Shown: positions 45,253 to 54,489 of the stretch, piece after piece
Layout of the letters: each line of letters begins with the position of its first letter
Numbering within the stretch: position 1 is the first letter of the stretch
Source: Bradyrhizobium guangxiense
GTDB lineage: Bacteria > Pseudomonadota > Alphaproteobacteria > Rhizobiales > Xanthobacteraceae
Direction: 5' to 3'
NCBI RefSeq assembly: GCF_004114915.1
Contig: NZ_CP022219.1
Coordinates: 2,758,501 to 2,822,500 of the forward strand
Length of the DNA stretch: 64,000 nt
Made by a program: the position numbers and the translations under genes
Notes under the pieces: model-generated
The model's input: the letters and a program-made list of their open reading frames with translations, nothing else
What the model was told of the DNA's origin: nothing
Database searches by the model: none

Positions 45253-47220
45253 TCACAGCCCCGTCGACGCCTCGATCCTGAACTGCGCCAGCGCGCCCTC
45301 CGGGTCCGCATTGAAAAGCTGCATCAACTGCATCAGCGGCGCCTTCGCGCGCGGCGCGATCTTGATGACGAGCGTCTGGCCCGGCGTCTCGACAAAGCTT
45401 GCGATCGCATCCACCGCCGTGCCTGCCTCCGGATTGGCGGCGGCGACGTCCGCTCGGTACGCCCTGACGCTGTCGACGAGCGTCCGGCGCGCCTCGTCGC
45501 GACTGACATTTCGCCCCCGTGCATTCTGCGCCACCGCTGAATCGACGAAACCATTGTCGCGCACCGACAATTCGAGCGATTCAGCCTCAATCCGGGCGGC
45601 CTGACCCATGAACTGAGCGGGGTCGGCTGAAAAGACTTCGCGCGGCACGTTGTTGAGCGCGATACGCAGCTGCGCTCTCGCGATACCTCCAATATCGAGC
45701 GTCGCCGGCGCCACGGCGAAGCTGTTGGCTGACTCGGTCCACGCCGCGCCAAGGTCGAGGTCGATCGCGACCTTGTCGATCCCGCCGAGGACGAGTGGAA
45801 GCTGCTTCGGATCGGAAGGGTCTGTCGGCGTGACGAATTTGGCAACGACATGGGCCTTGCTCGGGATCGATCCGATCAATTGCCCCCAGTTCAGGCTCAG
45901 CGTGTCGATCGTGACAAGCTTCTTCGTGTTCTTGAAGGGCGCAGCCACGCCCTTGATCTCGGCGCCTTCGAGCACGCGGAACAGGCCCAGCATCTGATCG
46001 GGCGAGGGCGGCTGCCCTGGAGTTCGAAGGCCAGCCGCCCAGCGCAACAGGTTTGCGGCGCTGAAAGACTTCAGCGCGAAGCGCTCCATCTTGAGCTGGC
46101 CCTGCGGCAGCGGCATGTCGAGGCCTTCCAGCGCGATCTTGTCCTGATCGTATGTGATCGCGTTGAGCCGTCCCGTTCCCTGCGGCGTCTCGACCGTCTG
46201 CTTGCCGATCTCGGCCTTGCCGATCCGAAAACCCTCGAAGAAATCGGCCATCTTCTCGAGGATGTCGCGCGACTGGGCCGGTGTCGGGATCGAGCCGTCG
46301 TTGGGGACCAGCGCGATGATCTCGGCCGGGCGGAATTTCGAGGGCCGGATGGCGATGTCGTCGAAACTGATGCCGTCGACCTGCAGACGCGTGCCCGGTG
46401 CCGTCGTCACCACATATGAGTTGACCGAGATGCGTCGATAGATCCGGTGGAAGCTGTCGTCGCCCGACCCTTGCTGATCGAGCGCGGCGCGTACAGCGGT
46501 TGCGTCGAAGTCGTAGATGGTCAGACCGGATAGCTCGCCGGTCATTTTCGCGGGCTTGCCCGGCTGGGCCAGGTCGATTGAATAGGTGACGCGGTTCGTC
46601 TTCGCCGTTTCGATCTTGCCGCCGTCGACATTCTGGATCGACAGGCCCGAATAGACATAATCGCCGCTGCCCGGATTGCCACTGCCCGCATCCACGTTGA
46701 CCGCAATGGTCGGCATTGCAATCGAGGACGCCGAGACGGTCGCGTACTGCGCGAGCATGAACCGGTACATGTCGATAATTGAGCCGGTCAGCGGCGCGCC
46801 GGCCGCACGCGTCGGGCCGGAAACGTCGCGCGCGCTGATCTGCGGGATCTTGTACTTGGCTGTCAGCTTCGCCCGCTCGTTGGACGTGAAGGCGAACTCG
46901 ACTTCCGACGCTTCAATGCTGTCCGCCGAGAAGCGCGCCTCGCCGGGTTGGCGCACACCAACGGCTGTGACCTTGGCGATCTTGACGTTGGCGAGCTGCG
47001 GCTCGGCGGGCTCGACATTGATGTCCTCGATCGTCAGCGTCCGGGTCGCGAGCTCGAATTCGACCTTGCCGTGGCTCGCCCTGCCGCCGCCTGCGCGCAC
47101 CTGCTCGAACGCCGCCTCGACCTCGGCGGTGGCCCGATGCTGGGCGTAGAGGTTGAAGCCGAACCATCCGCCCGCGCCGAGCACGAGGAGTGCGATCAGG
47201 CCGATCAGGATTCGCTTCAT
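45253..47220 (-). CDS. Large membrane-anchored envelope protein of unknown function
   Basis: 655 residues from ATG 47220. An N-terminal helix (MKRILIGLIALLVLGAGGWF) anchors a long periplasmic part of beta-strand-rich repeats: VEFELATRTLTIEDINVEPA, KIAKVTAVGVRQPGEARFSA, SGLSIQNVDGGKIETAKTN, FALKSFSAANLLRWAAG, and a C-terminal KIAPRAKAPLMQLMQLFNAD. The architecture recalls AsmA-like or YdgA-like (DUF945) envelope proteins that may bridge membranes, but I recognise no specific family. No operon partner. Confidence 0.75.
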   Translation of the reverse strand: MKRILIGLIALLVLGAGGWFGFNLYAQHRATAEVEAAFEQVRAGGGRASHGKVEFELATRTLTIEDINVEPAEPQLANVKIAKVTAVGVRQPGEARFSADSIEASEVEFAFTSNERAKLTAKYKIPQISARDVSGPTRAAGAPLTGSIIDMYRFMLAQYATVSASSIAMPTIAVNVDAGSGNPGSGDYVYSGLSIQNVDGGKIETAKTNRVTYSIDLAQPGKPAKMTGELSGLTIYDFDATAVRAALDQQGSGDDSFHRIYRRISVNSYVVTTAPGTRLQVDGISFDDIAIRPSKFRPAEIIALVPNDGSIPTPAQSRDILEKMADFFEGFRIGKAEIGKQTVETPQGTGRLNAITYDQDKIALEGLDMPLPQGQLKMERFALKSFSAANLLRWAAGLRTPGQPPSPDQMLGLFRVLEGAEIKGVAAPFKNTKKLVTIDTLSLNWGQLIGSIPSKAHVVAKFVTPTDPSDPKQLPLVLGGIDKVAIDLDLGAAWTESANSFAVAPATLDIGGIARAQLRIALNNVPREVFSADPAQFMGQAARIEAESLELSVRDNGFVDSAVAQNARGRNVSRDEARRTLVDSVRAYRADVAAANPEAGTAVDAIASFVETPGQTLVIKIAPRAKAPLMQLMQLFNADPEGALAQFRIEASTGL

Positions 47221-47468
47221 TTCCGTGCCCCAGTTGCTCGTTTCGAACCACGCAACCTGCCATATTCGCGAAACGCCGCGCGGTCCAGGGAAAGCTATGG
47301 TTTTCAAATATTTGACCGCGCGCCCTGTTGATGGGCGCGCAATCGGATGTTGCCACCGGGGTACCCGGCGTGCTTCATCCCGTTTCCATGACCCGGAAAT
47401 ACGGTCCGCTTGGACAGGCGCTCCGGATCGTGCATTTTCGAGGCCGGTAACGCGAGGCGAGACACCGC

Positions 47469-49778
47469 ATGTCGTCCTATTCTGATGATCTCCACCAGGC
47501 GGCGCTCGCCTACCATCGTCTGCCGCGCCCCGGCAAGCTCGAGATCCAGGCGACCAAGCCGCTCGCCAACCAGCGCGACCTCGCGCTGGCCTATTCTCCG
47601 GGCGTTGCCGCCGCGTGCACCGAGATCGCCAAGAATCCGGCGGAAGCCGCCACGCTGACCACCCGGGCCAATCTGGTTGCCGTGGTCTCCAACGGCACTG
47701 CGGTGCTTGGTCTCGGCAATATCGGCCCGCTGGCCTCCAAGCCCGTCATGGAAGGCAAGGCGGTTCTGTTCAAGAAGTTCGCCGGCATCGACGTATTCGA
47801 CATCGAGATTGCCGCCGATACCATCGACCGCGTGGTCGAGACCGTGGCGGCGCTCGAGCCGACCTTCGGCGGCATCAATCTGGAAGACATCCGCGGACCC
47901 GAGTGCTTCGAGATCGAGACGCGCTTGAAGGAGCGCATGAAGATCCCGGTCTTCCATGACGACCAGCACGGCACCGCCATCATCGTCGCCGCTGCCATCA
48001 CCAATGGCCTCAGGCTGAACGGCAAGAAGCTGTCTGACGTCAAGATCGTGGCGTCGGGGGCAGGAGCGGCTGCGATCGCAACCCTGAACCTCCTGGTGTC
48101 GATGGGAGCGCAGCGCAAGAACATCTGGGTCTGCGATATCGACGGCTTGGTGCATGAGGGCCGCAACACCACGATGGACCGCTGGAAGGCGGTCTATGCG
48201 CAGAAGACCGACAAGCGCACGCTCGGCGATGTTATCGGCGGCGCCGACATCTTCATCGGCCTCTCGGCACCAGGGGTGCTCAAGCCCGAGATGGCGAAGG
48301 CGATGGGCGACAAGCCCTTGATCATGGCGCTCGCCAACCCGACCCCGGAGATCATGCCGGAGGAGGCGCGGAAAGCGCGTCCCGATGCCATGATCTGCAC
48401 CGGCCGCTCCGACTTTCCGAACCAGGTTAACAACGTCCTGTGCTTTCCCTTCATCTTCCGCGGCGCGCTCGACGTGGGCGCCACCGCGATCAACGAGGAG
48501 ATGAAGCACGCCGCGGTCGAGGCCATCGCGCAGCTCGCGCGCGAGGCGCCGTCGGATGCGGTGGCGCTGGGGGTCGAAACCAACGAAGCGGGCGGTTTCG
48601 GTCCGGGCTCGCTGATCCCGAGCCCGTTCGATCCGCGGCTGATCCTGCGCGTGGCGCCCGCGGTTGCGAAGGCTGCGATGGAGTCGGGCGTCGCGACGCG
48701 CCCCATTACCAATTTCGACGAGTATGCCGCGCAGCTCATGCGCTTTGCCTTCCGCTCCGGCCTCGTCATGAAGCCGATGTTCGCCAAGGCCAAGACCCAG
48801 CCGGTGCGCGTGATCTATGCCGAAGGCGAGGACGAGCGCGTGCTGCGCGCCACGCAAGTGGTGCTGGAGGAGAACCTGGCACGCCCGATCCTGGTCGGCC
48901 GCCCGTCTGTCGTGGAGGCGCGCATCAAGCGCTTCGGTCTCTCGATCCGCGCCGGCAAGGACTTCGACCTCGTCAATCCCGAGGACGATCCGCGCTACCG
49001 GTCCTACGTGCAGTCCTATGTCGAGGTCGCCGGCCGCCGCGGCGTGACGCCGGATGCGGCTCGCACCGTGGGGCGCACCAACAACACGGTGATCGCGGCG
49101 CTCGCGGTCACGCGCGGGGAGGCGGACGCCATGCTCTGCGGCGTCGAGGGACGCTACATGAGCCATCTGCGCCATGTCCGCGAGATCGTCGGTTTCTCGC
49201 CTGGCATTAGCGACTACGCGGCGCTGGCGCTGCTGATCACCAGCAAGGGCGCCTTCTTCATCGCCGACACGCAAGTCCGCCCCAATCCGAGCGCGGAGGA
49301 GCTTGCCGAGATCGCCTCGCTCGCCGCGGTCCACGTCCAGCGCTTCAACATCAAGCCGAAGATCGCCTTTGTCTCGCATTCGGATTTCGGCAGCTACGAC
49401 ACCGATTCCTCACGCAAGATGCGGCTGGCGACCCAGCTTCTGAAGGACAAGCATCCGGAGATCGAAGCCGACGGCGAAATGCAGGGCGACACTGCACTCT
49501 CCGCGGCTGCGCGACGGATGGTGCTGCCGCATTCCAAGCTGGAGGGGGAGGCCAACATCCTGATCATGCCGACCCTGGACACCGCCAACGTCGCCTATCA
49601 GATGATCAAGTCGCTGGCGGACGCGCTGCCCGTCGGCCCGATCCTGGTCGGCCCGGCGCGCCCCGCACACATCCTCACGCCCTCGGTGACGGCGCGCGGC
49701 ATCCTAAACATGACCGCCGTCGCGGTCGTCGAAGCGCAGGAGCGCGCGGCCCGGCAACAGCCGACGTTGTTTACGTGA
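47469..49778 (+). CDS. maeB: NADP-dependent malic enzyme with phosphotransacetylase-like domain
   Basis: 769 residues; GAGGCGAG precedes ATG 47469. Residues about 1-430 are the malic enzyme ([55 protein letters not shown] metal site, [11 protein letters not shown] nucleotide fold). About 440-769 is the PTA-like domain ([39 protein letters not shown]), catalytically silent in known MaeB but used for acetyl-CoA regulation. Makes pyruvate and NADPH from malate. Confidence 0.95.
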   Translation: MSSYSDDLHQAALAYHRLPRPGKLEIQATKPLANQRDLALAYSPGVAAACTEIAKNPAEAATLTTRANLVAVVSNGTAVLGLGNIGPLASKPVMEGKAVLFKKFAGIDVFDIEIAADTIDRVVETVAALEPTFGGINLEDIRGPECFEIETRLKERMKIPVFHDDQHGTAIIVAAAITNGLRLNGKKLSDVKIVASGAGAAAIATLNLLVSMGAQRKNIWVCDIDGLVHEGRNTTMDRWKAVYAQKTDKRTLGDVIGGADIFIGLSAPGVLKPEMAKAMGDKPLIMALANPTPEIMPEEARKARPDAMICTGRSDFPNQVNNVLCFPFIFRGALDVGATAINEEMKHAAVEAIAQLAREAPSDAVALGVETNEAGGFGPGSLIPSPFDPRLILRVAPAVAKAAMESGVATRPITNFDEYAAQLMRFAFRSGLVMKPMFAKAKTQPVRVIYAEGEDERVLRATQVVLEENLARPILVGRPSVVEARIKRFGLSIRAGKDFDLVNPEDDPRYRSYVQSYVEVAGRRGVTPDAARTVGRTNNTVIAALAVTRGEADAMLCGVEGRYMSHLRHVREIVGFSPGISDYAALALLITSKGAFFIADTQVRPNPSAEELAEIASLAAVHVQRFNIKPKIAFVSHSDFGSYDTDSSRKMRLATQLLKDKHPEIEADGEMQGDTALSAAARRMVLPHSKLEGEANILIMPTLDTANVAYQMIKSLADALPVGPILVGPARPAHILTPSVTARGILNMTAVAVVEAQERAARQQPTLFT

Positions 49779-49810
49779 GACGGAGCACGCCGCGGAGCGG
49801 CGAGACGGGT

Positions 49811-49929
49811 GAGGGGTATCTCTCCGCGCTTCCTCTCTGAAATTGAGCTCGCGGAGAGATACCCCTCATCCGGCGCCGTAGCCGAAGCTAAGCTTCGGCG
49901 TTCTCAAGAACGGCGGCCTGAAGGCCGCC
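49811..49929. repeat. Chain of palindromes downstream of maeB
   Basis: GAGGGGTATCTCTCCGCG (49811-49828) pairs with CGCGGAGAGATACCCCTC (49850-49867). Then three back-to-back palindromes share their ends: GCCGAAGCT-A-AGCTTCGGC (49881-49899), CGTTCT-CA-AGAACG (49899-49912) and GGCGGCCT-GA-AGGCCGCC (49912-49929). The remaining gap to DoxX at 50086 holds no gene. Confidence 0.85.
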
Positions 49930-50085
49930 TATGCCATCTTCTACCGCAAGGGGAGAAGGGAGACCGCCCGTGCGGCCAACCTTTGAATTCCTTTCAGGTC
50001 TCCATTTCCACGTTTGTAAACCGGCGCACGACTCTTCATAATCCATCGACGCGTTCCGCGCTCTGAGCTTGCCAAGAGGCCGATC

Positions 50086-50538
50086 ATGCCAGCGTTCGTG
50101 ACTTTTGGGCGAATTCTGTTCGCCGTGCTGTTCATCTACACGGGCGCGACCAAGCTCTTTGCCATCCAGGCGACGGCCGACTTCATTGCCACCAAGGTCG
50201 TGGTGCCTGACGTCGTCGCGCCCTACGCCAAGCAGGTCGAGACGGCGACCGCGATGACCACACCGCAGCTGCTGGCGATCGCGGTCGGCGGGCTCGAGAT
50301 CATCGCAGGACTGATGATCGCGCTGAATTTCGGCGCGCGATTCTTCGCGATGCTGATGGTCATCTACGTCGCGGTTGCGACCGTGCTGTTCGATGATTTC
50401 TGGAACCAGGCGCCGCCCGACAATGCGAAGATGGTGGTCGATGCGCTGAAGAACCTCTCGATCATCGGTGCATTGTTTATGCTGATGGGCTACGGCCGCA
50501 CCACGCGTCCAGCCGAAGCGGCCTACGGAGACGTTTAG
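50086..50538 (+). CDS. DoxX family membrane protein
   Basis: 150 residues with four helices: TFGRILFAVLFIYTGATKLF (family opening with GATK), TPQLLAIAVGGLEIIAGLMI, FFAMLMVIYVAVATVLFDDF and a last one near LSIIGALFMLMGYG. DoxX proteins are quinone-linked or redox-associated membrane proteins of mostly unknown role. ATG 50086. Converges on the AraC-type regulator. Confidence 0.86.
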   Translation: MPAFVTFGRILFAVLFIYTGATKLFAIQATADFIATKVVVPDVVAPYAKQVETATAMTTPQLLAIAVGGLEIIAGLMIALNFGARFFAMLMVIYVAVATVLFDDFWNQAPPDNAKMVVDALKNLSIIGALFMLMGYGRTTRPAEAAYGDV

Positions 50539-50541
50539 CCA

Positions 50542-51657
50542 TCAATCTGAACTCGGGGGTGCGATCTCGCGCATCCATCGGGAGATCGTCGCGCCGTTCG
50601 TTGTATCCGTGCCGCGCTGCATGCCAAGCAATGCGGCCTCGCGGTCGGCGCGCGGCGTGATGCCATAGGCTGCCTTGAACGAGCGCGCGAAATGCGCGTC
50701 GGTGCCGAGCTGCCAGCGCCGCGCGACCTCGCTGATCCGCGGGCCGCGCGCTCCCGAATTGGCGAGGTCGAAGAAGGCGCGGTGCAGCCGCCGGCTGCGG
50801 ATGTACTCCGCGATGCCTCCGACCGGCGCGAACAGCCGGTAAAGCGAGGCCCGGGACAGGCCGAAATGGGCGGCGATCGAGGTCGCCGACAGGTCTTCAC
50901 TCGCAAGTCCAGCCTCGATATATTGCCGGATCCGCATCAAGGACGGGCTCGCGGCGGCGGCATGGTCGCTATCAGTCTCGCCACGCTCGAGCTCGTTGCG
51001 CAGGCAGGCGGCCAGCAGCGAGACCGTGCCCTCGACCACCGATTGGCATTCGTCGAGGCTCATGCGCGGCGCAAATTCGAACAGAGCCGTGAGATGCCCC
51101 GCCAGAAGTCTCGCGATCACGCTGCTGCCCGGCAGCACCAGGCCGTGCAGATCATCGACCCGTAGCAGATGGCTGCCGAACATCGGGCGCGGTACGACCA
51201 GTGTGACATTCTCGAACGCCGTTGCTCTGGTCTCCAGCGTCTGGGCCAGATCGAACAGGCAGATATCGCCGGCATGCACGCGGACCGGACTGTCGCCCGC
51301 AAGACCGTCGAAGCCACCCCTCAGGTAGAGCTGGAGGATGATGTGGTCGACACCGCTGCGCGCGATCGTTTCGGGCGTGCGACGAAAGCGCTGGCCGCTG
51401 GCCCGGCTCAGTCCTATCAGCACCGGCCCCATGGCGTAGGAGCTGATGTCGGCGCGGAACGGGCTCGGTTCGTCGGCAGCGAGCTGGTCGACATCGAACA
51501 GTGTGGCGACGGCCTCCCGCCACGCCGCCACATTCGCATCGGCTTCCATCTGATCGGCACTGAAGCCGAAGGCCGGCAACAAGGATGAAATCGGGGCTGT
51601 ATCGCCTGTCAGTCCGGAGGCAGCTTTCGGACCCGCCGTCGGGCAGTCGTCGCTCAT
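50542..51657 (-). CDS. AraC-family transcriptional regulator
   Basis: 371 residues. The N-terminal ligand domain (about 30-215) includes SGVDHIILQLYLRGGFDGLA and GDICLFDLAQTLETRATAF, as in AraC-binding-domain-like regulators (FeaR/NphR type). The two helix-turn-helices are at about 255-345: DLSATSIAAHFGLSRASLYR and RISEVARRWQLGTDAHFARS followed by FKAAYGITPRADRE. Targets unknown; it ends 3 bp from the convergent DoxX gene. Confidence 0.9.
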   Translation of the reverse strand: MSDDCPTAGPKAASGLTGDTAPISSLLPAFGFSADQMEADANVAAWREAVATLFDVDQLAADEPSPFRADISSYAMGPVLIGLSRASGQRFRRTPETIARSGVDHIILQLYLRGGFDGLAGDSPVRVHAGDICLFDLAQTLETRATAFENVTLVVPRPMFGSHLLRVDDLHGLVLPGSSVIARLLAGHLTALFEFAPRMSLDECQSVVEGTVSLLAACLRNELERGETDSDHAAAASPSLMRIRQYIEAGLASEDLSATSIAAHFGLSRASLYRLFAPVGGIAEYIRSRRLHRAFFDLANSGARGPRISEVARRWQLGTDAHFARSFKAAYGITPRADREAALLGMQRGTDTTNGATISRWMREIAPPSSD

Positions 51658-51886
51658 GGTGGCGTGGTCGTGTCTCGATTGTCGTAAGGGTTGGAGCAGG
51701 GGTCCCGGCTCCGGGGGTATAGGGTGATCTCCCGCAGAGGGAAAGTCGGTTCATTCGTGCACAAATCCCACCGTCTCGGGCGGGCGGCGGCCGGATGAGG
51801 CTTCCGCCACGATCCAAGGCCGCCCCGATTTGAGCTTTTGTCTCAGTCTATTGATGCGGTGTTTCTCATGCGCCGGATCGTATTGA

Positions 51887-52003
51887 CGCAGCGCCACCGA
51901 CGTTGGTTATAGCGCCACGACCGCCGTCGGGGCCGATTACCGGTTCTCGGCCAATATGCTAGCCGGCTTTGTGCTGGCCGGCGGCGGGACCAATTTGTCG
52001 TGA
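51887..52003 (+). pseudogene. Remnant of an autotransporter beta-barrel domain
   Basis: A stop-bounded 38-residue open stretch reads RSATDVGYSATTAVGADYRF, then SANMLAGFVLAGGGTNLS, stop. The GADYRFS-N-LAGF-LAGGGTN string is the signature of the autotransporter barrels that are abundant in Bradyrhizobium, where it lies deep inside proteins of several hundred residues. Nothing on either side continues it in any frame, and it has no start codon, so it is a relic. It occupies the 411-bp gap between the AraC gene and the DHFR-like gene. Confidence 0.75.
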
Positions 52004-52036
52004 CAGGCGAGAAAGATGCTTGATGGTGCGTCAGCA

Positions 52037-52057
52037 CCGGTACTGTGCATGGGGTTG
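52037..52057. repeat. Second copy of the 21-bp repeat seen at 9346-9366
   Basis: The same 21 bases, core CCGGTACTGTGCATGGGG. On the minus strand it begins 11 bp after the stop of the DHFR-like gene, and the T-rich bases next to it are similar but not identical between copies. Confidence 0.7.
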
Positions 52058-52068
52058 ATTTCCGAGTT

Positions 52069-52632
52069 TTAGTTGGAGCCCCTGGCCGGGTTCCACGGTG
52101 TTACGGTCACCCCATGGGCCGCGTCGAGCAGATAGGGTGCGCCCGGCTTCAGTCCGTGCGAAGCCAGCACCTCATGCGGGGTCCGCGCCGGCACGCCGAC
52201 GAAACAGCCTTCGCCGCCGGGCAGGCGCACCTGTGGGGCTTCCGACAGCCAGAACGTGTCGTAGCGGTCCATGAACAGGTCAAACACGACGGGACCGCCG
52301 ATGATGGCGACCATGCCGGAGGCGACGTCCGCAAAGGCGCAGGCCTCCTCGAAGCTCGCGTGTTCCGGATTCCACAAGGTCGCGTTCGGCAGCTCCGGAT
52401 CGACCGTGAGCGCCTTGATCTTGCGGGTCAGGATCAGCCGCTTGCGCTTCGGCGAGTTCGGCTGCTGCTCATGCGAGTTGCGGCCGTGCACGATCAGGGC
52501 GGCCCGATCGAGCGCCTGCTCGAAGAACAGCTTGTCCCCCTCGAACTTCAGGCTGTCGGGCATGACGTGACCCGCGTCGGCGAGCATGCCGTCCGCCGAG
52601 ACGATGACGTAGCCTTCGATGCGGAAAGACAA
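52069..52632 (-). CDS. Dihydrofolate reductase-family protein (RibD C-terminal-like)
   Basis: 187 residues beginning MSFRIEGYVIVSADGMLADA, the RibD_C/DHFR strand with its SADGMLAD loop. LIVHGRNSHE, RLILTRKI and MVAIIGGPVVFDLFMDRYDT (the GG nucleotide loop) complete the fold. Probably an NAD(P)H reductase; whether pterin or flavin-precursor is the substrate is unclear. It lies just downstream (7 bp) of the polysaccharide deacetylase gene. Confidence 0.8.
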   Translation of the reverse strand: MSFRIEGYVIVSADGMLADAGHVMPDSLKFEGDKLFFEQALDRAALIVHGRNSHEQQPNSPKRKRLILTRKIKALTVDPELPNATLWNPEHASFEEACAFADVASGMVAIIGGPVVFDLFMDRYDTFWLSEAPQVRLPGGEGCFVGVPARTPHEVLASHGLKPGAPYLLDAAHGVTVTPWNPARGSN

Positions 52633-52639
52633 CGGCCGT

Positions 52640-53653
52640 CTATTCGGAAACTGTCGTCACCACGGAATTGACCGGGCGCTGGCTCACCGTCGGCAGCTTT
52701 GCGTCCTTGAGCAGCTCCTGGTCGTATTCGGGCAGCGTCGATGCCGGGAATTTGGCGCGCATCGCCACCACCTTGTAGCCGCCCGCCTTCAGGCGCTTGA
52801 GCAGCTCGGGCAGGGCCTCCGCCGTGTGCTTCTGGAAGTCGTGCATCAGGATGATGCCCTTGCCCTTGGCGTCCAGCTTCTTCATCACGGTCTCTATCAC
52901 CTTCTCGGGCTTGGAAGCCTTGAAGTCGAACGAGTCGATGTCGCAGGAGAAGATCGCGGTGTTGCGGTTGCCGAGATAGGTGACCATCTCCGGCGGATGC
53001 TGGAGCGCCGGGAAGCGGAAGAACGGCGAGGGCGAGATGCCGCCGAGCGCCCACTTCACCGCGGACAGGCCCTTCTCGATCTCTTCCTTGCGCTGCGCTT
53101 CGTTGAGCTTCTTGTTGTTGAGATTGGCGTGCGACCAGGTGTGGGTGCCCACGGTGTGGCCGGCGTTGTAGACCTGCTTCAGGATCTCCGGCTCGTAGGT
53201 CGCGTGCTTGCCGATCGAGAAGAAGATGCCGGTGGTGCATTCATCGGCGAGCGCCTTCAGCACCGCGGGCGTGTTCTTCGGCCAGGGGCCGTCATCGAAA
53301 GTCAGCACCACCTCCTTGTCGCGCAGGAAGTCGAGCTCCTTGAAGTGCTCGAAGCCGAAGCCGGGACCGCCCGTGGTGTCGATCTCGACGGTGCGGGCGA
53401 CGCCGAGCGCGCCCGGCGTGTTGCAGGCCGCACGGGCCGGCTGCGGCGCCTGCTTGGGCGGAGGTGGATTGACGAATCCGGCAGGCGCGGCGGCTGCCAC
53501 TGGAGCTGCCGCGGGCGCCGCGGCGGCCGGTGTCGCCGCCGGTGCGGCCTGTGTCGCGGCTGCGGGCTTTGCGGCCGGAGTCTGCGACCATGCTGCGCCG
53601 GTCATCGCAACCGACATTGCGCTTGCCAAAATCAGTCCTGCCGCCACACGCAT
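52640..53653 (-). CDS. Secreted polysaccharide deacetylase (NodB homology domain)
   Basis: 337 residues from ATG 53653. Signal peptide MRVAAGLILASAMSVAMTGA ends about 24, then an Ala/Pro-rich linker (about 25-78). The catalytic domain has EVVLTFDDGPWPKNTPAVLK (Asp pair), GHTVGTHTWSHANLNNKK (H-x3-H metal ligands) and IILMHDFQKHTAEALPELLK (His near the C terminus). CE4 enzymes remove acetyl groups from peptidoglycan or other glycans. This is not a nodulation NodB by context. Confidence 0.9.
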   Translation of the reverse strand: MRVAAGLILASAMSVAMTGAAWSQTPAAKPAAATQAAPAATPAAAAPAAAPVAAAAPAGFVNPPPPKQAPQPARAACNTPGALGVARTVEIDTTGGPGFGFEHFKELDFLRDKEVVLTFDDGPWPKNTPAVLKALADECTTGIFFSIGKHATYEPEILKQVYNAGHTVGTHTWSHANLNNKKLNEAQRKEEIEKGLSAVKWALGGISPSPFFRFPALQHPPEMVTYLGNRNTAIFSCDIDSFDFKASKPEKVIETVMKKLDAKGKGIILMHDFQKHTAEALPELLKRLKAGGYKVVAMRAKFPASTLPEYDQELLKDAKLPTVSQRPVNSVVTTVSE

Positions 53654-53818
53654 GGTGTTGTCCTCGAGATTGATCCCGTTGTTCCGCCGCGGCTTTTCGC
53701 CTGCGGCAAAACCCTCCTGCCCCAAACGATCCTAGCCTAGATGGTGCGCCGTCGCCATTGCAACGGCTGTTTGGCACCTCGCCACAATTGTGCCCAGCCC
53801 GATGGGGCACGGCTCGCG

Positions 53819-54388
53819 TCAGCTGTCGGCCAGCGCTCTGGCAATGGCCGTCTTGATTCGCGTATCGGCCGGCTCGACCGCGGACGGAAAGACCTCCGCG
53901 ATATAGCCGTCGCGGCCGATCAGATATTTGTGGAAGTTCCAGCGCGGAACTTCTCTCGGTCGCGCTTCGGCGGCCCATCTGTAGAAAGGATGCGCCTTTG
54001 CTCCGACCACGACGGTCTTGGCCGTGACCGGGAAGGTAACACCATATTGGTGGTGCGCGGTCTCCGTGATCTCGCTGCTGCCGCCGGGCTCCTGGCCGCC
54101 GAAATCGTTGGAGGGCACACCAATCACGGTGAGGCCGCGGGCGCGAAACTCGTCCCAGAGCTCCTGCAGGCCAGCATATTGCGGCGTGTAGCCACAGAGC
54201 GAGGCCGTGTTGACCACCAGCAGCGGCTTGCCGGTGAAAGCGGCGAGGCGGATGTCGTCGCCGGACAGAGCGGGGAAGGAGAAGGCGTAAGCCGCGATCC
54301 GGCTCATGCTGCCAGCGGCGAACGCGCGTGTCGCCGGCGCCAGCATGCCGGCCAGTGCCGCGGTGAGCATGGTCCTGCGATTCATCAT
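53819..54388 (-). CDS. Exported glutathione peroxidase family protein
   Basis: 189 residues. The N terminus MMNRRTMLTAALAGMLAPA resembles a twin-arginine signal (NRRTML) ending AFAAG. The peroxidase site is LLVVNTASLCGYTPQYAGLQ with Cys in place of selenocysteine, followed by GVPSNDFGGQEPGGS (Gln) and WNFHKYLIGRDGYI (Trp, Asn). Likely a thiol peroxidase in the periplasm; the electron donor is unknown. Confidence 0.88.
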   Translation of the reverse strand: MMNRRTMLTAALAGMLAPATRAFAAGSMSRIAAYAFSFPALSGDDIRLAAFTGKPLLVVNTASLCGYTPQYAGLQELWDEFRARGLTVIGVPSNDFGGQEPGGSSEITETAHHQYGVTFPVTAKTVVVGAKAHPFYRWAAEARPREVPRWNFHKYLIGRDGYIAEVFPSAVEPADTRIKTAIARALADS

Positions 54389-54489
54389 GACGGCGTCCCC
54401 CGAAATGATCCGGGGCGGATGTTACTCCGCCGGTGCGACCTGCCTCGTCAACACCGCGTTATCGGAATCCGCTTCGCTCAAAAAACGCT

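Noticed and set aside
47304..49379. 691-codon minus-strand frame opposite maeB
   Set aside because: Same kind of shadow; maeB matches its family along the full length, the antisense frame matches nothing.
52640..53653. Nodulation gene nodB
   Set aside because: NodB homology domain is present, but there is a signal peptide, an Ala/Pro linker and no nod genes or nod box nearby.
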